A stretch of DNA of 64,000 nucleotides from Acephala macrosclerotiorum (Eukaryota > Ascomycota > Leotiomycetes > Helotiales > Mollisiaceae). Below the pieces are notes generated by a model. That model did not search any database. It saw only the letters and a list, made by a program, of their open reading frames with translations, and had not been told where the DNA came from. This document shows, piece by piece, positions 54,843 to 64,000 of this stretch; within the stretch, counting starts at the first letter, position 1, and the number at the start of each line of letters is the position of its first letter. The DNA lies in assembly GCA_014904845.1 (NCBI GenBank), contig MU119206.1, positions 62,001 to 126,000 of the forward strand, in the 5' to 3' direction. A program made the position numbers and the translations under genes.

Positions 54843-56470
54843 TTAAAGTTTGGAGGACCCTTTTGGTCGTTCCAACTCTGTGTCTAGTTCTTTTGTTTTG
54901 CGCTGGAAGTTTTTGACTAGTTGTCTGATGGCGAGATCGAGCATTACGTCTTCGCTGCCTCCTGGTATTCTCGCTCCTGGCACTTCACGATAAATTCCTG
55001 CTCTGGTCAGCAAAGTACTTCACCCGATCAAACTTTCAAGTGAAAGACCCCAGACTTACTCTCAGCAATCTCCCCCTGCCCACTCCTCGTGTACCCATTT
55101 CCACCAAACAACAACACAGCAGTATTAGCACACTCCTCCAACACCCTCCCCGCTTGCGCCTTCGCCAACGCCGTCAACCCCCCAAGTTCCTTATTCGCCT
55201 CCTCCTCCGTCAACCTCGTCATCTGATAAGTAAACTGCTCAATCCAAGCCCAATGACTCTCCAACGCCGCCCCACACTTCGCCAACCTATGTCTCACAAC
55301 CGGCTGCTCCATCAACGTCTTCCCAAACGCCTCTCTCTTCAAACAATACTCAAACGCAGAACTCAACGCCACTCTCGCAAACCTATTCACTGAAATCGAA
55401 ATAGTAAGACGTTCATGGTTGAAGTTTTGCATTACGTAACGCATTCCTTGTCCTTCTTTTCCGATCAAGTTCTCAACTGGGACGCGCACGTCGTCGAGTT
55501 CTATGTAGGTGGTTCCGGCGGCGGTTTGGCCTCCTACTTTGATTCGTCGCATGGTTACGCCGGGGGTGTTGAGGAGGGGGACGACGAGCATGGAGAGTCC
55601 GGAGGGGCCGGGGCCACCAGTTCGCACGGCCATGGATGCGTAGTCGGACCAGAGGCCATTGGTGATCCATTTCTTGCTCCCGTTTACGATGAAATACTTC
55701 CTATCTGGACTTTTGGTGGCTGTTGTTTCGATACTGCTAACATCGCTTCCAGCCCCAGGTTCAGTGATCGCTATGCAGATTCTCTTTCTTCCGGTGATGA
55801 GATCTGGGACGAATCTTTCTTGGAGGTCTGGGCTGCCGAACTTCAGGATGGGTGGGAGACCGAAGGCCATTCCGGTGGTGACTGCGCCGGAGGGACCCAT
55901 GGAGCCGGTGCGGGCCATTTCATCGACGTAGATTAGGGTGTGGAGGTAATCGAAATCTTCGACTTTGAGTCCGCCGGGAAGTTCGTGGATTCCGAGACGC
56001 TTGAGCCATTTTATTGGCAGTGGAGCTGAGAGGTTTGGAATCAAGAAGTTGGCGGCTGCGAATTTGGAGTAGAGGTCCTCTGGAAAGGGCGTCAGTGAGT
56101 GGTCAGAGAGATATTGAAAGGGAAACAAGTTGGGAATTCCGATAATATGAGAAGGAAAACTGGAATGGTGATTACCTGGAACATCGCCTGCTCGTTCCCA
56201 TTCTCCGCCTTGTGGCATAAGGAGTTTATCTACGAGCTCTCGGCATGTCTTTTGCCACTTTCGGTGAGAGTCGTTGTAGTACGCGGACGGAAGACCCATC
56301 AACCTGTCAAAAAGTCAAACCTAAATTTCTCAATGTATTTGAACTCGTATGTTTGAATATATGAGGCAATCGCTTGATATCCATGTCACTTCGTAATGGT
56401 AGCTGAGAAAGCAGGAGCGAGAGACTGACCATGGTGGCTCGGAGAAGGGTATCGGCACTGCCTGAGACAT
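54843..56470 (-). CDS. peroxisomal acyl-CoA dehydrogenase
   Basis: Four exons: 54843-54997, 55060-56079, 56176-56303, 56430-56470; 447 residues. The third intron from the right end (56080-56175, 96 bases) is stop-free and could be misread as coding. Starts MSQAVPIPFSEPPW. FAD-binding landmarks: ITEPGAGSDVSSIETTA, KWITNGLWSDYASMAVRTGG, GMRYVMQNFNHERLTI and LFGGNGYTRSGQGEIAE. The C-terminus is SKL, a textbook peroxisomal signal, reached only after the last intron. At the position of the usual catalytic Glu (YEGT of medium-chain enzymes) this protein has IPGGSED, so the base must lie elsewhere, as in isovaleryl-CoA dehydrogenases. The substrate is probably a branched or short acyl-CoA. Confidence 0.9.
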
Positions 56471-56921
56471 TGTGAGATATATGGAAATAATTAACAGAAA
56501 TGCACTAAAGATACGAACTATAGAATGGTCGAAAAAGTTGAAGATTTATAAGGATTAATTTAGAGTTCTTTCCCTGTCAGCTCCTGCTTACTCGAGAGGA
56601 TAGAGTTGTTAATTCTCGAGTTATGCCGGGAAGCTAGAGTGGGGCCACCAACCAGACTTACCCGAGGTTCCTCGGACTTCAGCCTTGTTATTTTACAACA
56701 CACGAAGCTTCTTGATCGAGGTAAGATATTTTTGGAAAGACATCGTATTATTCCCTCGGCTACGGCAGCGTGCAAAAGGAGCAGCGAATTCTCAACGAAA
56801 TTATATCCCCCTCACAAGCAAATCCCAAATCTAATGTATTCCTCCACCTCCAGTCCAAATTCCTAACCAGTATCGCCAAATTCCGTTCCATGGAAATCTA
56901 CCAAACCCATTTCTAGATCCA
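56471..56921. other. intergenic, nothing recognised
   Basis: Acyl-CoA dehydrogenase promoter and 3' flank of the F-box pseudogene. No feature seen. Confidence 0.5.
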
Positions 56922-58283
56922 TTAGTAGTCTTCTTCCAGAAGAACCATAAGCTTGACGCTAGCCTCGTTGCAAAGATGCACACAGGCATCGACCATGGAT
57001 TGCGACTGAGCCCTAATGGCGTTCCATTGGCACTTAACGAAGCCCAGTTTCAGCTCCCTAAACTGAGGTAGCTTCCAGCCCTTTAATCCAATAATCACAG
57101 GCACGCAGTCAAAGATCCTATGATGGCATGCTGTGATTTTGAGACATTCTAGTGACTCTGGTAGTGCTGCAAGGAAATTGTTAATTCGGTCCACAGCATA
57201 CGCCTCGAAACTCTCCATGTTGACCCCCTTCGAGTCTAGCAGATGCCGCATTTGTATGCCTCCGAGTGCAGAAGCCGAATCGACTTCGATCTTCTTCAAA
57301 GCTCTGGAGTTTGAAACGTCCTCGAAGGTGGTTGCTCCGTAATGGTCCCGCCAGTGATCTGATCCATATCCATTTTTATTATCAACGACAAGCTCTTCAA
57401 GTTTGGCTCTGAGTGTAGGTAGGTTCCTGCCGATGTCGACGTCCTCAGAATGCTCCGCATACTGCGTAGACCACTTCCATCTCCTCAGTGTTTGGAAACG
57501 ACCAAGAAAGAGGCTCAAAACGTCGGTCGGCATTTGACAATTCTGAAGCTCAAGAGACGGCGCGCTGAACACGGTGGTCATGTATGGCTGTGGTATGGAA
57601 GCAGCATCTAGTCCACTTATAAGGAAATTAGCCACCGACTTCAATCTCAGAAAAGGTAGCGCGTTCCATATGATGTGATTTCTTGGGCTCTTATCCCGAG
57701 TGCCCTGAAGAAGTCGAACTTCGTGGAGTTGCGAAAAGGGGTCACTGCCTCCTGAAAGGCCTTGTTGACTGGCAAGAACTTCCAGAACTGAAGAAATATC
57801 AGTGCATCTTGATGCGCCAAAGTTATCGATTGTAATTGATTCGGCGCTTGGCGAGATTATGGCGATTAAAAAGGCGACGACCGAATCCCAGCTCTTCGTA
57901 TCGAGGATCCTGTCAAGAAGGTCTTGGGAGAACTTGTAGTCATGGACAGCATCAAGTAGCGTGTACGACATGACAGCACGATCCTCTCAGGTGAAGGAAG
58001 ATAGATCGAGAGTTGTAAAATCTCGTGCCTCATAATCATACATAACATTGAAGTTGGCATGCTTGACATGGCGCGCCAGTTCAGGTCTCCTAATCATAGT
58101 GCGAAAGAAACACTCAACGGCTTTTCCGGTTCTACTCTTTGCGGTGTCGAGTTCCTCGTACAAGATCGGTTCCGCCAGTTGATGTAGGAGTTTCGAGGTG
58201 CGTGAAATACTTGGGAGGTCATCTCTTGCCAGATGATTGATGACATTGAGCCAAAGTTCATTTGGGAGGAAAATGGGCGCCAT
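56922..58283 (-). pseudogene. F-box gene with one in-frame stop
   Basis: Start MAPIFLPNELWLNVINHLAR at 58283. The F-box continues DLPSISRTSKLLHQLAEPIL, then RTMIRRPELARHVKHANFNVM, matching the intact gene at 60.9-62.4 kb. A TGA at 57987-57989 falls after TTLDLSSFT, where the paralogue continues TSDNRTW. The remaining 349 codons after the next Met stay open in the same frame (LDAVHDYKFSQDLLDRI, RALKKIEVDSASALGGIQ, PESLECLKITACHHRIFDC). A weak 63-nt intron (donor GTTATG at about 58048) could remove the stop, but it would delete residues conserved in the paralogue. So a single nonsense change in an otherwise intact gene is the best reading. Confidence 0.65.
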
Positions 58284-59050
58284 TGTGATATCGGAGAGCT
58301 GGAAAGATTTGTTGCGATATTTTGATAGAAGCTTGCGCGTTGATCCGTTATCGTTGCGACGGTGGAGTATGATATCAGGACGAGGTAGTGGCTAGTCAAG
58401 AACGTCCTTCGAAGACGCGATGAAGGTGAGCTGGTCGCGTTCAATAGTGTGCTTGAGAAACAAGCTGATATGCAAAACGCGCAAGGGTCACGCTGAAGAC
58501 GAAGTAGTTCTTGGCCGAGGACATGTGATTGTATCATCGAAACAAGATGTGTGTTGGGCGGATGATGTGCAGAAAAGGTTGTCGAAGCCGAGGCTGCGAA
58601 GCTTATGTATTGGCGCAAGACTCGTAGTAGAAAGTCCCAAATAAGTACGGCACTTGAGGCGAAGTTGAAGTTCCAAAATGTTTTGATATTCGAAGCGAAG
58701 TTGAACGTCCCGGACTATTCTGATATTTGGAGGTCAATTGGCGGCCGGCAATCTGGTGAATGTTATCAGCGTATTGAGTACCAAGGGTGTTTAACAGAAC
58801 GAGTTTTTCCTCGTGCTTCAGCTCTGACTTCTCACATCACATGCAGCATAGGAAAGCTTCATGAAATTCTTTGCGATTATGCGACGCAAGGGAGCTTCAC
58901 AAACTAAGTGAGTCTCCAATGAAGGTTGGTGCCTGTGCAAAACACGTAAGGAGTGCCATTTCTCCTAGCTGTGAAAATTAATCAGCAAAGACTGAAAACT
59001 ATGAACTTCCCACTATGCCCTTCAAATTCTTTACCATTTCCATTCTTGAC
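58284..59050. other. intergenic, nothing recognised
   Basis: Upstream side of the F-box gene and downstream of the F-box relic. Open frames here have no family resemblance. Confidence 0.45.
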
Positions 59051-60180
59051 TTACGGGTAGTCCTCAGTGAGAGCCAAGGCCCCCACACCAAGCTGCTTCG
59101 CTAGCTGCAGACAATCATCGTCGAGCTTGAGAGTTGAGCCTACAGTTCCCGAGTCGCTGCGAAAACTCAATGTGAGGTGGTTGAGATCGCGTAGGCCCTC
59201 CCTCTTATAGCCAAGGATGATCGAAACATAGCTTAGGATTGCAACATGGCAATCCATAATCTTTAAGGTTTGTAGACATGTCGGCACAGCCGCAATGAAA
59301 GCACTGGATCGTTCCTCGGGATAGACAAATTGTTGATTAGGCTGGATGGCCATCATCGGATTTCTGAGGAGGGAATATGAGTCGGCTTTTAAGTTCTTTA
59401 GGACTGTGAAATTGGGAATGTTCTTTAGGTTGGGACCTTTAATCTAACGAAGGTCAGGCGAGTCGTCGACCACAAACTCCTCAAGAGTGGTGGTAAGTCG
59501 GGGAATATTCCTAATGGCATCAAACCCGTCAGCAGTAGTGTATGATTCTTTTCCAGTCTTCCCGTGTAAGGTTTTCAGGTCGTGGAAGTTCCTAAGGAAG
59601 GACTTCAACACGGGCTTTGTCGTACAACAGTTATGCAGCTCAATAGCATTAGCGGTAAACTTCTCCGTGTCATGAGACAAAACTCTGCTGTTGAAATCGC
59701 TGATGTTGCGACAGATATAACGCATCGCCGACTTCCATCCGGGATATGGTCTGATATTCACTATCGTGAGATCAATTTCGTTGTTGTAAATGTCTGTTCC
59801 GTCAGTGCGAAATCGCACCTCCCGTAGTTGCGACAGACGATATCGTTCCTGGCCGGAGGATTAGAGATTCTGAGCTTGCAGCAAAACGGTGTTAATGAAC
59901 TTGTAGGGTCTGCTGCAATCCCCATCCTTAATGATTGTAAGAGACTGGAGAATTCGGAACCCATTTGTGGGACAAGAGCAAGTACAGCATCTCCATTACG
60001 TGCTTTGAAATTCGAGATCTGAGCATCACGGACTTCCTTATCCGTGCTTGCCCGTGACATCTCATCAAGTAAACAAGACCAAGTCCTGGTGTCGAAGGAT
60101 TGTAGGTGCACTACCATGAAATTATCTACCTCGTCGACCCCTCTAGCGCAAAAAGTAGCCTTTACAAAGCGTCGAGCGGA
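59051..60180 (-). pseudogene. decayed F-box-family relic
   Basis: Segments in at least three frames follow the order of the intact neighbour. RRFVKATFCARGVDEVDNFM (about 60175-60117) matches its ARHVKNVIL region. Then come FDTRTWSCLLDEMSR, LLQSLRMGI, KPVLKSFLRNFHDLKTLHGK and TTTLEEFVVDDSPDL. The last piece is VPTCLQTLKIMDCHVAILSY with LNHLTLSF near 59051-59356. Frames change near 59800 and 59400 without splice signals, and the N-terminal F-box itself is missing. It is an older relic than the two neighbouring copies. Confidence 0.6.
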
Positions 60181-60884
60181 GCTGTTTTGAAGAATAAACG
60201 CTCATTCTGCAGCCTCATATCGGCATCGTAGCATCTTGTCAGTCTGTCAGACTTGCCAATGATCTCCAAGGTGTGCCGATCACTTCGCTGCCTTTGTTGA
60301 GCGCTTCATCCCATCCTGCTCGGATCTCACTCGGGCCAACAAGCTCGGGACGACGCTCATCGAGGCCATCATTTCCCCACGGTCCTTATATCATAAGTCG
60401 TGCGTAGACGACAGGAGAAGAAGGCGAGTAGTATAGAGGCAGGATTGCGGAGATGCAGTATCTGATGTATGTTGAGGTTGAAGTGAAGTCAGAGCAAGCG
60501 AGGAAACTTGGCGCCCCCACCTACCACGATCATGTGAGCAGAGGTCAACACAATTACCTAGGTTTTATCGGTGATGGACTGGGTACATATATTGTGGTTT
60601 GCAGAAGATCTGTATCACAGCGATAAGAATTGCCGGAGAATGACTTTGCATTATTTAGACACGAGTAGCTTCACGGAACCCGTGACTTTCAAGGAAGCGT
60701 TGTTCTAATGTACAGTAGAAGGACCCTCCCAACCACAGGTTGGTGATGAAATCGAATACGACCGCTACCGCTCTTATATCCTTGGTCCCCCGTGTCTCGT
60801 GTAGAGTCGAGCGTAAAAGCCAATTCACCAGAGAGTCACGGACCCACCAAGTCAATGTCCCACAAGGCTGAGGACATGACGTCC
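60181..60884. other. intergenic, F-box remnant flank
   Basis: Upstream of the relic. I looked for its missing F-box here and found only short unlinked frames. It also holds the 3' flank of the intact F-box gene. Confidence 0.4.
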
Positions 60885-62435
60885 CTACCCAACGGTATGA
60901 TACCCTAGAAGTATGAGCTTTACACCATTCTTCCTTGCAATCATTACATATTCGTTTAATTTCGCTTGGCGGAGAGTGAGGATGGTATCATCGAAGACTA
61001 GAGTCATTTGCTTGAGCTTGTGGAAAGTGTCCTTTTTCTTGTGACTGACAATTCTTAACGCACAGTCAAAGATGGGACTTTGACATTTTGTGATCTTGAG
61101 GGTCTCCAAGGTTGTCGGCAGTGCATTGATAAAAGCACTCAAACGCTTGACGGAGCCATAGGTATCGCCAGCCTGGTCAAAAAGTTCAGGATCAGGGTCA
61201 CAAACAACAGGCTCGTCATCCGTGTCCGTTTCCAAAATCGGCTTCACGACTCCAAACATAGAGGCAGAATCCACAGTGATAGCCTTCAAACCTTTGAATT
61301 GTGTCCAGTCGTAGGAAGGAGGAGAGGTGTACGTGCCAGCATTGGATGCATTGTCGATGATTAACTCTTCCAAATGTCCCTTGAGTCCTGAGACATCCTG
61401 AACGACTCCAAAGATATCGCCAACAGACACAGCAGTCTCATCAGTCCATTGCAACTTTTTCAACGATCCGAAGCTTCTAAGGAAACGCTTGAGTGTTGCA
61501 TTGGTTATACGACAGTCATACAAAGCAACAGATTCAGTCATGAGGACTGTATTGCTGTTCAGTTGGAAAGAAGCGTCCGTGATACCCTGGCCGATAAAGT
61601 GCGTGATGAAATTGTACTTCAAATATGGTAGGGCGGTGCGCAAGCTGAGAAAATTGGAGGTTCTGATATCATCGTTCTTGTAGAGACAGACCTCACGCAT
61701 TTGCGAAAATGGACGGCAGCCTTCGTGAGTTGGTGTTCGAGATGGATCAGCCCAGTACCGCATGATCTGATGGATGAAGTGATATTGCGATAATGCGCCA
61801 TAGTTGTTCATAGTAAGGGATTGGAGATTTTGTGAAACCATGAGGAGGAGGAATGCCGCAACACCTTCCCAGTTTGTATCGGATACCATAATAGAGATCC
61901 AGTCTTCACTGATGCCTTTGGCCGGAGAAAAGAGAGACATCTGCCTTTTCATCCAAGTGCGATTGTCCGACGTAAGGAAAGACATGTCAAGGGTTCCAAA
62001 CTGCAGGCGCTCTGCGTGCGGGTCGACCATAACTCGAAGGATAACATTCTTGACGTGGCGAGCGAGATCAGGTCTGTTTACGATCGTTCGGAGGAGGTAA
62101 ACAAGGGCTTTGTTGGGTCCATCTTTATGCTTCGTACTATCGAAGTCGTGGTAGAGAATTGGTTCAGCTAGTTCGTGCAAGTGTTTGGAGGCTCTAGAAA
62201 CGCTTGGGAGATCCGTTCTAGGTACGAGTTCAAGAGCTTGGAGCCAGAGCTCATTCGGAAGTTGCGCCGTAGTATCAACGTGTGGATGAGAGTTCAAGTT
62301 CGAGGTATCGGTTGATAAAAGAACTTTATCTTGTGCGCGAGGCTTAGTTGGGCCGATCTTGGTGGGCAATGGATCGTGGATATTTGGTAGAGTTTTGTTG
62401 ATGGGCGTGCGCATCGTATGCAGGTGTGTAAACAT
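60885..62435 (-). CDS. F-box protein with leucine-rich C-terminal region
   Basis: Single exon, 516 residues; the only intact member of this family in the window. A polar N-terminal tail of about 55 residues precedes the F-box (AQLPNELWLQALELVPRTDL, PSVSRASKHLHELAEPILYH). Then follow LLRTIVNRPDLARHVKNVIL and an irregular leucine-rich array (LQSLTMNNYG, SVALYDCRITNATLKRFLRS, LKGHLEELIIDNASN, LKAITVDSASMFG, PTTLETLKITKCQSPIFDC, LKQMTLVFDD). The array probably forms the substrate-binding solenoid. The protein would bind Skp1 (a gene for which lies at 50 kb) in an SCF ligase. The target is unknown. A second Met at residue 8 is an alternative start. Confidence 0.88.
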   Translation of the reverse strand: MFTHLHTMRTPINKTLPNIHDPLPTKIGPTKPRAQDKVLLSTDTSNLNSHPHVDTTAQLPNELWLQALELVPRTDLPSVSRASKHLHELAEPILYHDFDSTKHKDGPNKALVYLLRTIVNRPDLARHVKNVILRVMVDPHAERLQFGTLDMSFLTSDNRTWMKRQMSLFSPAKGISEDWISIMVSDTNWEGVAAFLLLMVSQNLQSLTMNNYGALSQYHFIHQIMRYWADPSRTPTHEGCRPFSQMREVCLYKNDDIRTSNFLSLRTALPYLKYNFITHFIGQGITDASFQLNSNTVLMTESVALYDCRITNATLKRFLRSFGSLKKLQWTDETAVSVGDIFGVVQDVSGLKGHLEELIIDNASNAGTYTSPPSYDWTQFKGLKAITVDSASMFGVVKPILETDTDDEPVVCDPDPELFDQAGDTYGSVKRLSAFINALPTTLETLKITKCQSPIFDCALRIVSHKKKDTFHKLKQMTLVFDDTILTLRQAKLNEYVMIARKNGVKLILLGYHTVG

Positions 62436-64000
62436 TTTCGCAAGACGATGTTCTATTCACCGCTGCGCTGTCGAAGCTAAAACGATATCGTGACTTGACA
62501 GGCCGGTGGATGAATCTCGAAATCGATTTTGCTGACAATTGTTAGCTTTGTGTGATTGGGCCGAGTAAGTGTGAGAAGGCTGCGCTTCGTCTTGCGCGGG
62601 ATGGTAGCTATGCGCTTGAGAGCTTTATCCGATTTGAATAGCCAGCGTTGATGTCCGGATCTCTCGTTTCTTGTCAGCTACAAAATCTTTTTGAGGCTGA
62701 ACTTTTTCATCCGATTATCCCTCATCCTTCTGACGCACAGCTACTCTGGAGTTGTTGATCGTTGGCGTCGCAAATGAGCGGCGGCTCTTACAAAGGAAAA
62801 TCTGGCATCCACAGTCCAGAACCTTCCGCCTCGGAACGGCTTACTTTCGACTTTCAAATTTTCTAAAGAGGATCGCCTCCGAATCGAGATATGATGGCAT
62901 TTCGTGAGGGCTGGAGTAAGGTCCGAGCCAAGCGAGAAATGCAAGGCGGGCAAGAAATTTAAGGTACACGTGACACTGCAATTATATCAACTCTTCAGTG
63001 TTTCTAAGTATCTTGTCTATTAAAAGGTGTTTGATCTTTCATCTAGCAAGGTAATTTTAGATGGATGTCACTTTTGGTAATGGCGGGATCGGTATGAAAT
63101 CACCTCATTCACTACTCGTATCAATGCTCAAAAGAGCAATCGAGATCACCAAATGTGATAAATGAATGCAATTCCCGTGGGGCCATCGTGGAGTCAATGA
63201 ATCTCCGATGAACCGCTATTGTCTTTCCGACCCGAGGCTCACGGTCTCTCGCAGCAGCCAAACGCTACAAAATGGTATGCGATGAACCCTAAGGGTCAAA
63301 TCTTCGCTGTGAAGTCTCCACGCGGCCCCCACGAACCGTTCATTTCTAGTCGTCGAATATGAGTTGAAGGTGCGCACTAGACTCTAAATTTGCAGTCGAT
63401 GTGTCCTGAATTTCACCTGGGAGCATGAAAGGCCAGCGACGAGATTAGAGAGCTTGAAATGATGAGGAGAATTGGTGTGATGATGGTTGAGGGTTTCCTG
63501 ATGTACGTGAAGAGGAAATTTCGGGCTTTTCTTAGCGGTGCTGGGGCGGATGCTGGCTTTACTCCGTAAGCGATCAGGGGCAAAGGGAGGGGTCATATTT
63601 TGCTTTTTTCCACCCCAGTATGCTTTAAAGGCACGAGTAATTGACTCAGAACATCGAAGTTATCTTCTTGTCCTTCTGGAAATAGTGTTAATAATATTGT
63701 TCTTTTAAAACACCCAATGGCAGACGGTAACAACTTGACCTGGTCAAATTCGACGTGACACGATTGTGTCAAGCATCAATTGAGTACTTCCATAGGGCTG
63801 GCTGATAAGGCGTCTGCATTTGTGAGATGTTACAGCCATGTTTTACAAGGAGCCGGAAAGTACGGGGAAGCTTGGTTTGATCCTTGTCGCTGGTCTCGGT
63901 GCTCTTAATTCTTCCAGAATGGATGGACGAGCACAAACACTCATTCTCACCAAGAAATCGATCCCTCTCTCCTCATCCACTCTTCCTATTCACAAGTCCT
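62436..64000. other. intergenic to window end, nothing recognised
   Basis: Upstream region of the F-box gene and 1.5 kb beyond. Open frames at 62741-62953 and 63384-63596 (minus) lack codon character. No repeat or RNA gene recognised. Confidence 0.45.

Noticed and set aside
41127..62435. Repeat-induced point mutation as cause of the pseudogenes
   Set aside because: Breaks include indels, flanking sequence is not strikingly AT-rich, and intact paralogues remain; only the GST stop fits a C-to-T change.

Overview
The window is nuclear DNA of a filamentous ascomycete (Pezizomycotina). The evidence is the many short (about 45-100 nt) introns with GTANGT-type donors and CTRAC-like branch points, an HET-domain gene, a family of F-box genes, a XanA-type dioxygenase and a long CBM18 chitin deacetylase. 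A leotiomycete is my guess, but I cannot prove the class. I see no transposon, CRISPR, viral or rRNA element. Almost every gene is split, and the exon coordinates below were read by eye from splice signals, reading frame and family conservation. In each coding model the exon lengths sum to a multiple of three.

Layout. 1.7-3.8 kb: CAP10-like GT90 glycosyltransferase. 4.3-6.2 kb: broken fungal transcription-factor gene and an unrecognised relic. 6.6-9.8 kb: RING/SH3 protein. 10.4-13.4 kb: secreted chitin deacetylase with five CBM18 modules. 15.1-17.1 kb: MFS transporter. 19.0-20.3 kb: XanA-like xanthine dioxygenase with UaY-like and GATA sites upstream. 21.1-22.2 kb: mitochondrial-type alpha/beta hydrolase. 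22.4-23.1 kb: Rab GTPase. 23.5-24.5 kb: ribosomal protein S1 (S3a). 27.1-29.8 kb: URC1-type GTP cyclohydrolase II. 30.3-30.9 kb: Elf1. 31.2-32.1 kb: uracil phosphoribosyltransferase. 32.9-36.0 kb: WAPL. 36.9-38.9 kb: HET protein. 41.1-42.5 kb: broken F-box gene. 43.2-44.8 kb: catalase. 46.8-47.5 kb: Arl1. 48.0-48.4 kb: ribosomal protein L39. 50.1-50.8 kb: Skp1. 51.8-53.7 kb: Smp3 GPI mannosyltransferase. 54.0-54.8 kb: broken glutathione transferase. 54.8-56.5 kb: peroxisomal acyl-CoA dehydrogenase. 56.9-62.4 kb: three F-box relatives, of which only the last is intact.

Themes. Three nucleobase genes lie within 13 kb: XanA-like (purine), URC1-like and uracil phosphoribosyltransferase (uracil degradation and salvage). 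All three have CGG-Nx-CCG inverted repeats within about 230 bp upstream, a form recognised by Zn2Cys6 regulators. Catalase (C-terminal ARL) and the acyl-CoA dehydrogenase (C-terminal SKL) both carry peroxisomal signals. Several gene-family members carry stops and frameshifts (F-box, transcription factor, glutathione transferase), a picture of gene birth and death rather than repeat-induced mutation. The remaining loci are housekeeping genes (ribosomal proteins, Elf1, Skp1, Arl1, Rab, WAPL).
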